From Nocardioides sp. Soil797 (GTDB lineage Bacteria; Actinomycetota; Actinomycetes; Propionibacteriales; Nocardioidaceae), in the NCBI GenBank assembly GCA_001429555.1, contig LMSR01000002.1, forward strand, positions 55,700 to 119,699: 64,000 bases of DNA, written 5' to 3'. Each line of letters opens with the position of its first letter. The stretch's first letter is position 1. The notes under the pieces were generated by a model. The model saw only the letters and a list, made by a program, of their open reading frames with translations. It was not told the origin of the DNA and did no database searches. Positions 8,416-17,281 of the stretch are shown piece after piece. The position numbers and the translations under genes were made by a program.

Positions 8416-9861
8416 GTGTCCAGTCCCACCCCTTCCCCGATCCTGATCAGTGACGTGCAGCAGACCGTGGCCCGGGAGTTGCGGCGGATCGCGCCGATCA
8501 TCGACGAGCTGGGCGCCCGTTTCAACGAGGCCGGGCACCAGTTGGCCCTGGTCGGTGGCCCGGTCCGCGATGCCATGTTGGGCCGGCTGCAGACCGACCT
8601 CGACTTCACCACCTCGGCCCACCCGGACGTCACCGAGAAGTTGCTGAAGGGTTGGGCCGACGCGATCTGGGACATGGGTCGCGACTTCGGCACCATCGGT
8701 TGCCGCAAGGGTGAGTGGCAGGTGGAGATCACCACCTACCGCTCCGAGGCCTACGACCCCGACTCCCGCAAGCCGGAGGTGGCCTACGGCGACTCGCTGG
8801 TCGGCGACCTCGGGCGCCGGGACTTCACGGTGAACTCGATGGCGCTGACCGTGCCCGACCGTGGCTTCGAGGATCCCTTCGGAGGCATCGTCGACCTGGC
8901 CTCCCGGGTCCTGCGCACCCCCGGACGTCCGGAGGACTCCTTCTCCGACGACCCCCTGCGGATGATGCGAGCGGCCCGTTTCGCCGCACAGCTCGGCTTC
9001 GACGTGGCACCCGAGGTGGTGGCCGCGATGACGGAGATGGCCGGCCGGATCGAGATCATCTCCGCCGAACGGGTCCGTGACGAGCTGGTCAAGCTGATCT
9101 GTGCGCCCTTCCCACGACGCGGCCTGCTGCTGCTCGTCGAGACCGGTTTGGCGTCGTACGTGCTGCCGGAGCTGCCCGCGCTGGCCCTCGAGCGGGACGA
9201 GCACCACCGCCACAAGGACGTCTACGAGCACACCCTGATCGTGCTCGAGCAGTCGATCGACCAGGAGCAGCGCCTCGGCGGTCCCGACTTCATCTCCCGC
9301 TTCGCGGCGCTGATGCACGACGTCGGCAAGCCGAAGACGCGCCGCTTCGAGAGTGGTGGTGTGGTCACCTTCCACCACCACGACGTGGTCGGCGCCAAGA
9401 TCACCGCCAAGCGGATGAGGGCGTTGCGCTTCTCCAACGACGAGATCGACGCGGTCTCGAAGCTGGTCGAGCTCCACCTGCGCTTCCACGGGTACGGCGA
9501 GGGCGAGTGGACCGACTCCGCCGTCCGTCGTTACGTCCGCGACGCCGGCGACCAGCTCGAGCGACTGCACATCCTGACCCGGGCCGACTGCACCACGCGC
9601 AACCAGCGCAAGGCGAACCGGCTGCGGGCTGCGTACGACGACCTCGAGGCGCGCATCGAGCGGCTCTCCGAGGAGGAGGAGCTGGCCTCGATCAGGCCCG
9701 ACCTCGACGGCACCCAGATCATGGAGATCCTCGGGATCCCGCCCGGTCGCGAGGTCGGCGAGGCCTACAGGTTCCTGCTGGAGCTCCGCATGGACGAAGG
9801 GCCGAAGTCCGCGGAGGCGGCGCGCGAGGCGCTGCTGGAGTGGTGGGCTGCTCGCCCCTGA
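8416..9861 (+). CDS. pcnA: CCA tRNA nucleotidyltransferase (PcnA)
   Basis: This template-independent polymerase adds or repairs the CCA end of tRNAs. The 481-aa product begins at GTG 8416, only 43 bp from the divergent DUF6049 gene. The class II nucleotidyltransferase core is clear: LVGGPVRDAMLG near residue 45, the catalytic pair in TDLDFTT, and RRDFTVNSMAL near 135, followed by the RNA-binding head (DDPLRMMRAARFAAQLGF). A C-terminal HD domain carries FAALMHDVGKP and HHHDVVGA. Length and order match the actinobacterial family. Confidence 0.95.
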   Translation: MSSPTPSPILISDVQQTVARELRRIAPIIDELGARFNEAGHQLALVGGPVRDAMLGRLQTDLDFTTSAHPDVTEKLLKGWADAIWDMGRDFGTIGCRKGEWQVEITTYRSEAYDPDSRKPEVAYGDSLVGDLGRRDFTVNSMALTVPDRGFEDPFGGIVDLASRVLRTPGRPEDSFSDDPLRMMRAARFAAQLGFDVAPEVVAAMTEMAGRIEIISAERVRDELVKLICAPFPRRGLLLLVETGLASYVLPELPALALERDEHHRHKDVYEHTLIVLEQSIDQEQRLGGPDFISRFAALMHDVGKPKTRRFESGGVVTFHHHDVVGAKITAKRMRALRFSNDEIDAVSKLVELHLRFHGYGEGEWTDSAVRRYVRDAGDQLERLHILTRADCTTRNQRKANRLRAAYDDLEARIERLSEEEELASIRPDLDGTQIMEILGIPPGREVGEAYRFLLELRMDEGPKSAEAAREALLEWWAARP

Positions 9862-9931
9862 GGTTGCCGGCTCGGGTGGGGCGCCGCGCGCTGAGTGCCC
9901 CTGGGCTGCTGTTCGATGTGCCTGGTTCCGC

Positions 9932-9988
9932 GAGACCAACAAGCTGGTTGGGTCTGCTCGCCGAACAGAACCAATTCGTTGGTCTCAG
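9932..9988. repeat. 57-bp palindromic intergenic element, copy A
   Basis: The element starts GAGACCAACA and ends GTTGGTCTCAG, with inner arms TGGTTGGGT and GAACCAA. It aligns without gaps to a second copy at 25200-25256. The variable triplets differ between copies, but most arm pairing is kept, which suggests that a folded form is maintained. It lies alone between pcnA and the Zur-type operator. Confidence 0.75.
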
Positions 9989-10040
9989 GTGGCAAGCCGA
10001 CGGGATTTCCGGGCCGAGCGACTTCACCGCGCCGCCTAGT

Positions 10041-10101
10041 TGACAATCGTTCTCAATAAATCTGAGAATCCTTCTCATGAACCGATTGAGAATGATTCCC
10101 G
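10041..10101. promoter_or_regulatory. three Zur-box-like operators
   Basis: Three 15-bp sites fit the actinobacterial Zur pattern TGAnAATnnTTnTCA: TGACAATCGTTCTCA at 10041-10055, TGAGAATCCTTCTCA at 10063-10077, and TGAGAATGATTCCCG at 10087-10101 (right half weaker). They are 22 and 24 bp apart, so dimers would bind on nearly one helix face. The second site ends on the proposed start codon. Repression by zinc-loaded Zur is expected. Confidence 0.75.
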
Positions 10102-11303
10102 TCCTACTGGCCACCCTGATCATGGGCGCGTGCGGCACCCAGGGCTCCGAGGAGTCCGCCGGCTCCGGTGCGACCCAGTCCGAGAAGGACCACGGCGCGA
10201 TGGAGGCGAGTGGCCCGGAGCCGCGACTGGCCGTGACCTACGACGGCGGGGTGCTGGTGCTCCGTGCGGCGGACGGCAAGGTCCTGCTGGACGCGCCCCG
10301 TGAGGGCTTCCTCCGGGTGAGCCCAGCCGGCGACGAGCGCCACGTGTTCCTCTCCACCAGCAGCGGCTTCGAGGCGCTCGATCTCGGCAGCTGGTCCCAC
10401 GAGCACGGGGACCACTCACACTCGTGGACCGGCGAACCGCACCTGACCGGCACCGTCTTCGAGGCCGAGGAGCCGGGACACGTGGTCAGCCACGACGGCC
10501 GCACGGTCCTCTTCGACGACGGCACCGGGTCCTGGACCTCGTTCGACCCGCAAGACCTGGCGGACGGAACTCCGCAGAGCGACACCGGAGCCGCCGACGA
10601 GCCGCACCACGGTGTCGCCGTGCAGTTCGCGAACGGCAACGTGATCCACACCGTCGGCACGGTCGACACCCGCAGCGGCATCCGCGTCGAGACCGCGGCC
10701 GGTCACGAGCTGGCGACCAGTGCCGAGTGCCCCGGCGTCCACGGCGAGGTGGCCCTCGGCGACGTCGTCGTCTTCGGGTGTGAGGACGGTGCCTTGGTCG
10801 TGGACGGCCGCACGATCACCAAGGCGCACAGCCCCGACGACTTCGGCCGGATCGGCAACCAGGCCGCCTCGGAGGAGTCTCCGATCGTGTTGGGCGACTA
10901 CAAGACCGACCCCGAGGCAGAGGTGGAGCGCCCGACCAGGGTGGCGCTCGTCGACTCGCGTACGGCGAAGATCCGTCTGGTCGACGTCGAGGCCAGCTAC
11001 ACCTTCCGTTCGTTGGCCCGAGGGCCCGAAGGTGAGGGGCTGGTGCTGGGAACCGACGGCAACCTGCGGGTGCTCGACGTGGACAGGGGTCGGGTGACCG
11101 ACACCATCCGGGTGACCGACGCCTGGCGTGAGCCGGCGGACTGGCAGCAGCCGCGCCCGTCGATCGACGTGACCGGGAGCATGGCCTACGTCACCGAGCC
11201 GTCGTCCAGCACCGTGCACGTGGTCGATCTCGATGCCGGAGCCGTGACCGACAGCTTCGAGCTGCCGGTGGTTCCCAACGAGCTGGTCGCCTCGGCCGGC
11301 TGA
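10077..11303 (+). CDS. AztD-like zinc-binding beta-propeller lipoprotein
   Basis: The 408-aa exported protein has a lipoprotein signal (LLATLIMGAC, lipid-modified Cys near residue 19) and then short repeated beta-rich blocks such as DGGVLVLRAADGKVLLD, typical of a propeller. A His-rich loop, WSHEHGDHSHSW, near residue 105 could hold metal. It resembles AztD, a metallochaperone that hands zinc to the substrate-binding protein of an ABC importer. No aztABC genes adjoin it. The start overlaps a Zur-like box and has no clear ribosome site; ATG 10092 is an alternative. The zinc role is supported by both the His cluster and the operators. Confidence 0.7.
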   Translation: MNRLRMIPVLLATLIMGACGTQGSEESAGSGATQSEKDHGAMEASGPEPRLAVTYDGGVLVLRAADGKVLLDAPREGFLRVSPAGDERHVFLSTSSGFEALDLGSWSHEHGDHSHSWTGEPHLTGTVFEAEEPGHVVSHDGRTVLFDDGTGSWTSFDPQDLADGTPQSDTGAADEPHHGVAVQFANGNVIHTVGTVDTRSGIRVETAAGHELATSAECPGVHGEVALGDVVVFGCEDGALVVDGRTITKAHSPDDFGRIGNQAASEESPIVLGDYKTDPEAEVERPTRVALVDSRTAKIRLVDVEASYTFRSLARGPEGEGLVLGTDGNLRVLDVDRGRVTDTIRVTDAWREPADWQQPRPSIDVTGSMAYVTEPSSSTVHVVDLDAGAVTDSFELPVVPNELVASAG

Positions 11304-11311
11304 GCCGATCC

Positions 11312-11343
11312 CCCTCGCCGTGGCTCGACGGTCACGGCGAGGG
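11312..11343. terminator. bidirectional hairpin terminator
   Basis: A perfect 11-bp stem (CCCTCGCCGTG with its complement) around a 10-nt loop sits between the convergent AztD-like and RibD-like genes, 9 bp after the first stop codon. No long U-tract follows on either strand. Confidence 0.7.
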
Positions 11344-11369
11344 TCGGGTGCCGAGCTCGTCGAGACCAC

Positions 11370-11936
11370 TCACCCGCGACCGGCGGGCCGGTAGGTCCGG
11401 CCGAAGCTGCGTCGGTTCGCCTCGTCGATCTCCACGAGCTCCCAGTCGATGCGACGTCCACCTTCGACGTCGAAGATCCTGACGTCGTCACCGAGGAACA
11501 CCGGGGCGACATAGACCTGCAGCTCGTCGATCAGGTCGTGCTCGAGCGCCTGGCGGGCGATGTCGGCGCTGATGATCTGGACGTCCCGGTCGCCGGCGAT
11601 CTCCTGGGCGCGCTCGACCGCCTCGCTGATCGAGCAGTCCATCGCAACGACGGAACGGTCGTCGGCCAGCTCCTCCGGACGATGGGTCAGGATGAACTCG
11701 GTCCCCGACCACGCACCGCCGTAGGCCTCCAGGGTCACCTCGTCTCGCTCGTCGGCCTGCGCCCTCGCCGCGTCGTACCCGTTGCGGCCGGCAATGATCA
11801 CCGCGACCTTCGCGGCCATCGCCTCCGTGGTGCCCTCGGCATTGGGCTCGGAGGCCGACAGCCATGACATGTCGTGCCCCGGTCCGGCGATGAACCCGTC
11901 GATCGAGCACGTGAAACCCCACGCAACCTTGCCCAT
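11370..11936 (-). CDS. dihydrofolate reductase family protein (RibD C-terminal fold)
   Basis: This 188-aa protein belongs to the broad RibD_C/DHFR-like group of NADPH reductases common in actinobacteria. The family marks are an N-terminal strand with WGFTCSIDGFIAGP, the central FILTHRPEEL segment, a nucleotide-binding IISADIARQAL near residue 130 and the closing ELVEIDEANRRSFGRTYR. The ATG at 11936 has GAGGAGG upstream. No riboflavin genes are nearby, so the substrate is unknown. Confidence 0.8.
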   Translation of the reverse strand: MGKVAWGFTCSIDGFIAGPGHDMSWLSASEPNAEGTTEAMAAKVAVIIAGRNGYDAARAQADERDEVTLEAYGGAWSGTEFILTHRPEELADDRSVVAMDCSISEAVERAQEIAGDRDVQIISADIARQALEHDLIDELQVYVAPVFLGDDVRIFDVEGGRRIDWELVEIDEANRRSFGRTYRPAGRG

Positions 11937-12019
11937 CACTCCTCCTCGAGTGTCTGACGCCACCAGCAGGACAGACCGGACGACGGCATGGAAGTCATCG
12001 CCGAGCCGGTCGCACCGCC

Positions 12020-12262
12020 GTGTGGCACGATCATCCCGTGCGCGGCACTGGCGTCGGATCCCAGCTGATCAGCCGATTCGAGCAGGTCGCCGCCGAGCGC
12101 GGCGTACGACGGGTCTTCGTCACGTCGTTCACGTTCCAGGCGCCGGGCTTCCACGAGCAGCACGGCTACCCCGAGATCTTCCGCTGGGACGGTGTGCCGG
12201 TCGAGGGCCAGGCGGACGCGCACTTCCGGAAGGCGTTGCACGCGGCTGACGCCGGGACCTGA
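12020..12262 (+). pseudogene. GNAT acetyltransferase remnant (5'-truncated)
   Basis: This 80-codon frame holds only the C-terminal half of a GNAT fold: the acetyl-CoA loop VRGTGVGSQLI followed by the typical FQAPGFHEQHGYPEIF ending. The frame upstream, read back to about 11945, does not resemble the missing N-terminal half of the domain. It is therefore probably a degraded gene, though a minimal protein from GTG 12020 or 12038 cannot be excluded. Confidence 0.55.
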
Positions 12263-12423
12263 AGTTTGGGTGGGAAGGTGAACCGAGCGTGTGCTCGGCC
12301 CGGGTCGCGTCCACCGCCGATCGGGACCCTCGGGAAGCGTTCGGGCGGCTCGGTGAGAGTAGTTTGGAGCCGCAGTCGTTCTGGATCATGACTCGCGCAC
12401 ACGACAAGGGAATCGAGCAGTAG

Positions 12424-14103
12424 ATGCCCCCTGCGAGCAAGCCGATGCCTGACATGGGCCGGGCCACCTTGTTGCGGCTGGAGATCGTGGGCGTGCTGGT
12501 GGCGGCGTGGTTCTTCAGCCAGTCGTTGGCACCGTCCCTGTTGTTGCGGTCCTGGCTCTTCCAGGGCGTGCTCACCGGGGTGAGTGTCGCCTTCGGCTAC
12601 TGGGCGGGTGCCGGTTTGGCGCGCGCTTTCCGTTGGGTCTTCTCGAGGACGAAGTGGACAGACGTACGTCCGCCGGGAAGTCCGGCCACCTGGCGACTGG
12701 GCGCGGCCGTCGTTGCCTTGGTCGTCGTCGTTCGGTCGGTGGTGCGGGCGGGCCCGGAGCACGAATGGACCTGGCAGCGGCTGGGGCACGAGCCGAGCTC
12801 CTTCTGGTACCTCTACCTCGGCACTGCGGGCGTCGCGCTGGCCGTCGCCATCGTCATGTTCGCCCTCGGCGCGCTGCTCCGGTTCCTGTGGTTGCGGGTC
12901 ACAGGGGTCGGCAGCTGGGTGCTGCCCAGATGGATAGCTGGTGGCCTGGCACTGGTCCTGCTCACGTGGGTGGTGCTTGCCTCGCTGAACAACGTGGTGC
13001 TGCAGCGCAGCCTGGACGGATTCAACGCGACCTTCGCCGCGAGCGACCGCGATCTCGACGGCGCACCGGAGCAGCCGACGTCGTTGTTCCGCTCGGGCGG
13101 TCCGCGGTCGTCGGTGGACTGGGCGTCGACGGGCCACGAGGGTCGCCGCTTCCTGACCCGCGGGCCCAGCACCGACGACCTGTCTGACTTCGCCACTGGC
13201 ACCGTGGTCGAGCCGGTGCGGGTGTTCGTGGGTCGGGCCGAGGCGCCGAGCGTCGAGGAGCGCGTGGAGGCGGCGATGCAGGAGCTCGAAACCATGGGCG
13301 GCTTCGAGCGCGAGGCACTGCTGGTGGTGGTGCCGACCGGCACGGGCTGGATCAACGAGCAGATCGTGCAGCCGATGGAGTACTTCCTCGAGGGGGACAT
13401 CGCCACGGTGGCCGTGCAGTACTCCCACCTGCCCAGCCCGTTGGCGTTCCTCGCCGAGCAGGATGCAGCGGGCGACACTGGCGAGCGGCTGGTCGCCGAG
13501 GTGGAGAAGCGACTGGCGAAGCTCGATGACCCGCCACGCCTCTACGTCGCGGGGGAGAGCCTCGGCTCCTTCGGCGGTGCCCGGGCCTTCGACTCACTGG
13601 CGGACAGCAAACGACGTACGACTGGTGCCCTCTGGGTCGGTCCGCCCGCAACCATGCACCTGCGACGCGAGGCCGAACGCATCAGGCGACCAGGATCGAC
13701 GCAGGTGCGGCCCGTGGTCGGCGACGGCGAGGACTTCTTGTTCGTCAACCGCGCCAGCGACATCGAACGGGCGGAAGCGGAGGGCGCCCGGCCACACTCG
13801 GTGTTCCTGCAACAGGCCGACGACCCGATCGTGTGGTGGGACTGGGACACCGTCTGGTCCGAGCCGGACTGGCTGGGCGAGCCACTCGACGCCGAGGTGA
13901 ATCCGAGCATCCGATGGACCCCACTCACGACGTTCCTCCAGCTGGCCGTAGACATGGCAGTGAGCAATGACTTCGACGAGGGGCAGGGGCATCTCTACGG
14001 GACGATGCCGCTCACCGCGTGGCACGCGATCCTCGCTCCGGCGGGTTGGGACGAGCAGAAGGTGGAGAGGCTTCGCGAACGCTTGGAGTCGCAGGGTCGG
14101 TGA
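12424..14103 (+). CDS. membrane-anchored alpha/beta-hydrolase family protein
   Basis: This 559-aa protein has about four membrane helices in its first 190 residues and a large C-terminal hydrolase domain, the layout of the actinobacterial Abhydrolase_9 (formerly DUF2319) family. In the hydrolase part, LLVVVPTGTGWINEQ marks an early strand and LYVAGESLGSFGGARAF carries the predicted nucleophile Ser in GESLG. A late His occurs in EGQGHLYG. The substrate is unknown. No operon partner is obvious, and the next gene begins 125 bp downstream. Confidence 0.75.
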   Translation: MPPASKPMPDMGRATLLRLEIVGVLVAAWFFSQSLAPSLLLRSWLFQGVLTGVSVAFGYWAGAGLARAFRWVFSRTKWTDVRPPGSPATWRLGAAVVALVVVVRSVVRAGPEHEWTWQRLGHEPSSFWYLYLGTAGVALAVAIVMFALGALLRFLWLRVTGVGSWVLPRWIAGGLALVLLTWVVLASLNNVVLQRSLDGFNATFAASDRDLDGAPEQPTSLFRSGGPRSSVDWASTGHEGRRFLTRGPSTDDLSDFATGTVVEPVRVFVGRAEAPSVEERVEAAMQELETMGGFEREALLVVVPTGTGWINEQIVQPMEYFLEGDIATVAVQYSHLPSPLAFLAEQDAAGDTGERLVAEVEKRLAKLDDPPRLYVAGESLGSFGGARAFDSLADSKRRTTGALWVGPPATMHLRREAERIRRPGSTQVRPVVGDGEDFLFVNRASDIERAEAEGARPHSVFLQQADDPIVWWDWDTVWSEPDWLGEPLDAEVNPSIRWTPLTTFLQLAVDMAVSNDFDEGQGHLYGTMPLTAWHAILAPAGWDEQKVERLRERLESQGR

Positions 14104-14228
14104 CGGCCGCAGGGCTGACGCGAGCAACGGTGAGTTGGAGACCCTGAAGTCGAGGGGCACTCCTGGTCGGGTCCGTGCGGACCTGCCCCTGAACGGCCAA
14201 CGGGCTCCGGCAGTGCGAAAGTGTGCCC

Positions 14229-15899
14229 ATGACCCGGATCGCCCTCTCGCGCCACCCTGACGAGCGGGTGCTGGTGGTCGAGGGTACGCAGGAGCGGGTG
14301 ATCGCGGCGGCCGAGCTGGCGGCGTACGTGCGTGAGCGTGAGGTGGACCGGCCGCGTTGGGTGTGGGACGACACGGCTCGGTGGTACCCGCCGCTGCTGG
14401 CGGCTGGGGTGCGCGTCGAGCGCTGCCACGACCTGCGACTCGGCCACCACCTGCTGCGGCGGGCGCCCGCGATCGACTCGGCCGTGCTGGTGGGGCCGCA
14501 GTCGGAGTACTGGGACCGGCTCGGCCCCAGTGTGGCGTCGGATCCGGCTCTGTTCTCGATCGACGACACCGCCGAGCACCTGCGTGCCGACCTGGAGGAT
14601 GCGCGTCAGCTGGTGGCCGTCAGCTCGTCCTCCGAGCCGGCCCGGCTGGGCCTGTTGCTCGCGGCGGAGTCGGCCGGGGCGCTCGTCGCCGCCGAGATGA
14701 CGTACGCCGGTGTGCCGTGGCGCACCGACCTCCACCAGCGCCTGCTGAGTGACCTGCTCGGGCCGAGGCCGCCGTTGGGTGTGCGCCCGCAGGGCCTCGA
14801 GGCGCTGGCCGACGAGGTGCGAAACCTGTTGAACGCACCGGGGCTCAACCCGGACTCACATCCCGAGCTCCTGAGTGCACTGCGCAGGGCGGAGCTGGAG
14901 GTCCCCGACACCCGTGCCTCGACACTGCGTCGGCTCGAGCACCCGGTCGTCGTCCCGCTGCTGCGCTACAAGCAGCTCGCGCACCTGTTCCAGACCAACG
15001 GCTGGGCCTGGAGCGACGAGTGGGTGCGTGGCGGCAGGTTCCGGCCGTCGTACCAGCCGGCGGGCTCCGCCACGGGTCGATGGTCCTCCAACGGCGGGGG
15101 AGCGCTGTCCTTCCCGGCCCAGATCCGACACGCCGTGGTGGCCGACGAGGGTTGGACCTTCGTGGTCGCCGACGTGGCGCAGCTCGAGCCCCGAGTGCTG
15201 GCCGGCATGAGCGGCGATCGTGCGCTGGCCAGGTCGGCGCAGGGCAACGACCTCTATCAGGGGATGGTCGACGACGGTGCCGTTGCCACCCGCAACGACG
15301 CCAAGCTGGGGCTGCTGGGCGCGATGTACGGCGCCACCAGTGGCGCGAGTGGCCGCATGGTCGCCGGCCTCACCCGGCGCTATCCCGCCGCCTTCGGTCT
15401 GGTCGAGGAGGCGGCCCGGGCCGGTGAGCGAGGTGAGGGGGTGCGCACGTTGTTGGGACGCGGCTCCCCGACACTGGGGGAGTCGTGGGCCCGAGACCCT
15501 GCCGGGCCGCCGACCGACCCCGAGGTGCAGGCGCGGCACCGGCGTACGTTCGGCCGTTTCACCCGCAACTTCGTCGTCCAGGGCACCGGTGCGGAGTGGG
15601 CACTGTGCTGGATCGCCGAGCTGCGCAACAGGCTGTGGCGGATGGGCGACGGTGGCAACATGTCTCGCCCCCACCTGGTCTTCTTCCTCCACGACGAGGT
15701 CGTCGTGCACACCCCGCTCGCCCTGGCCGACGACGTCGCGGCGGCGGCCACCGAGGCAGCCGCCGCTGCTTCCGGCCTGCTGTTCCGCACCCTCGGCATC
15801 GACTTCCCGCTCACTGTCTCGATCGTGCAGTCGTATGCCGACGCAGGCAAGCCCGGGTCAGCCGCGGCGACAGAGGCGCCGGGAGGAGTCCGCACCTGA
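14229..15899 (+). CDS. actinobacterial family A DNA polymerase-like protein
   Basis: This 556-aa protein is of the type annotated bifunctional 3'-5' exonuclease/DNA polymerase and is shorter than PolA. The polymerase motifs are visible: motif A as VADVAQLEPRVLAGM near residue 315, motif B as RNDAKLGLLGAMYGAT near 355 and motif C as LHDEVVVH near 490. The N-terminal 200 residues occupy the exonuclease position but lack a clear DxE metal-binding motif, so proofreading is doubtful. ATG 14229 is preferred because GAAAG lies 7 nt upstream; GTG 14223 is open. Its cellular role is not known to me. Confidence 0.82.
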   Translation: MTRIALSRHPDERVLVVEGTQERVIAAAELAAYVREREVDRPRWVWDDTARWYPPLLAAGVRVERCHDLRLGHHLLRRAPAIDSAVLVGPQSEYWDRLGPSVASDPALFSIDDTAEHLRADLEDARQLVAVSSSSEPARLGLLLAAESAGALVAAEMTYAGVPWRTDLHQRLLSDLLGPRPPLGVRPQGLEALADEVRNLLNAPGLNPDSHPELLSALRRAELEVPDTRASTLRRLEHPVVVPLLRYKQLAHLFQTNGWAWSDEWVRGGRFRPSYQPAGSATGRWSSNGGGALSFPAQIRHAVVADEGWTFVVADVAQLEPRVLAGMSGDRALARSAQGNDLYQGMVDDGAVATRNDAKLGLLGAMYGATSGASGRMVAGLTRRYPAAFGLVEEAARAGERGEGVRTLLGRGSPTLGESWARDPAGPPTDPEVQARHRRTFGRFTRNFVVQGTGAEWALCWIAELRNRLWRMGDGGNMSRPHLVFFLHDEVVVHTPLALADDVAAAATEAAAAASGLLFRTLGIDFPLTVSIVQSYADAGKPGSAAATEAPGGVRT

Positions 15900-16015
15900 G
15901 GGCAGTCCGGTGGTGCGATCACGTCGCGTCGGGCGCCGCGCTTGCCTGTCGAGCGGACGTCCATACCGCGAGCATGTTGGAACAGGTTCTCGATCCTGGG
16001 CTAGCGTCACCCGGC

Positions 16016-16483
16016 ATGAGCGAAGTCAAGGCCCTGATCGAGGAGACCGTCGAGATCGATGCCACCCCCGAGGCGGTGTGGGCTCTGGTCACCGACCTGC
16101 CCCGGATGGCGTCCTGGAGCCCGCAGGTGGTGAAGACGATCGTGCGCGGGGACGGCGTCGGGCTCGGCACCAAGACGATCAACCTCAACCGGCGCGGCCC
16201 GCTGTTCTGGCCGACCCGCTCCAAGGTCGTGCGCCACGACCCGCACACGGAGTTCGCGTTCAAGGTCCTCGACAACGGCACTGTGTGGTCCTTCACGCTG
16301 GAGCCGACCGGGACGGGCACTCGGGTGATCCAGCGCCGCGAAGCACCCCACGGCACCTCCAAGATCTCCAGCGTCCTGGTCGACAAGGTGATGGGTGGTC
16401 AGGAGACCTTCCAGCGCGAGCTCGGCGAGGGCATGCGGCAGACGCTGGCCCGGATCAAGGCCGAAGCGGAGTCCCCGGCCTGA
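16016..16483 (+). CDS. SRPBCC (START-like) family protein
   Basis: This 155-aa protein has the helix-grip fold: an opening strand (VKALIEETVEIDATPEAVW), the short LPRMASWSPQV loop, alternating strands, then a long C-terminal helix (VMGGQETFQRELGEGMRQTL). Such proteins bind hydrophobic ligands in a central cavity, and small single-domain members are often annotated as polyketide cyclase/dehydrase. The sequence gives no clue to the ligand. It is a stand-alone gene. Confidence 0.82.
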   Translation: MSEVKALIEETVEIDATPEAVWALVTDLPRMASWSPQVVKTIVRGDGVGLGTKTINLNRRGPLFWPTRSKVVRHDPHTEFAFKVLDNGTVWSFTLEPTGTGTRVIQRREAPHGTSKISSVLVDKVMGGQETFQRELGEGMRQTLARIKAEAESPA

Positions 16484-16518
16484 CTCGCGCGGCCTGACTC
16501 GCGCGGCCTGACTCGCGC
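16477..16518. repeat. three perfect 14-bp tandem repeats
   Basis: GGCCTGACTCGCGC occurs three times without change at 16477-16490, 16491-16504 and 16505-16518. The first copy includes the stop codon of the SRPBCC gene. Recent slippage is the simplest explanation. Confidence 0.9.
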
Positions 16519-16596
16519 GGCCCGGTTCCGCTCGGTTCGGCCGAGTTCGCGACCATTCGGATGTGTGGGCGGGCGGCATGGGGGCATGCTTGACCC

Positions 16597-17271
16597 ATGA
16601 AGAGTGATCTTTTCGACCAGTCCAACCTCCGCGTGCAGAGCCAGGAACGTTTCACGCTGCAGAACGACCAGATGCTGCGCGTGGGCCTCGGCCCCGACGT
16701 ACTCGCCTCGAAGGGGGCGATGGTGGCCTACACCGGGCAGGTGCAGTTCCACCACGAGAAGTCGGGGAGCATGGCCAAGTTGGCCAAGAAGATCGTCACG
16801 AGCGAGGACGTCTCGCTGATGCGGGTCTCCGGCCAGGGCGAGGTCTACTTCGCCTCCGACGCCGGCTACGTCTTCCTGCTCGAGCTGGAGAACGAGGGCA
16901 TCAGCCTCAACTACCGCAACCTGCTGGCCTTCGACTCCTCCCTCACCTGGGACATCAACCGGGTCAAGGGCGCGGGCCTGATGACCGGCGGGCTGTTCAA
17001 CACCACCGTCGGCGGCCAGGGCACCGTCGCCGTCGCCTGCATCGGCAAGCCCACGGTCTTCGACTGCTCGCAGCAGCCGGTCTTCGTCGACCCCAACTCC
17101 GCCGTCTGCTGGTCGGCCGGGTTGGCACCGGGCATCAACAACTCGATGAACATGGGCTCGATGCTGCGCGGCGGCTCTGGCGAGGCCGTCCAGTACGTCT
17201 TCCACGGCCCGGGCTTCGTGGTGGTGCAGTCGTTCGAGTGGACGCCGGTCAACGCCGGCGCACGTGGTTGA
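16597..17271 (+). CDS. AIM24 family protein, first copy
   Basis: This 224-aa protein is of the AIM24/TerD-like beta-helix family, whose bacterial function is poorly defined. Family marks include MAYTGQV-like GAMVAYTGQVQFHHEK, the SGQGEVYFASDAGYV block and the closing GSGEAVQYVFHGPGFVVVQS. It has no signal peptide or membrane helix. It forms a tandem pair with the next gene, which starts 10 bp downstream. The two proteins are clearly homologous, with several long identical stretches. Confidence 0.85.
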   Translation: MKSDLFDQSNLRVQSQERFTLQNDQMLRVGLGPDVLASKGAMVAYTGQVQFHHEKSGSMAKLAKKIVTSEDVSLMRVSGQGEVYFASDAGYVFLLELENEGISLNYRNLLAFDSSLTWDINRVKGAGLMTGGLFNTTVGGQGTVAVACIGKPTVFDCSQQPVFVDPNSAVCWSAGLAPGINNSMNMGSMLRGGSGEAVQYVFHGPGFVVVQSFEWTPVNAGARG

Positions 17272-17281
17272 GGCGGCGAGC

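Noticed and set aside
6255..8735. Minus-strand frame extending beyond 8372
   Set aside because: The extra 121 codons lie antisense to the conserved N-terminal domain of pcnA and would bury the signal peptide.
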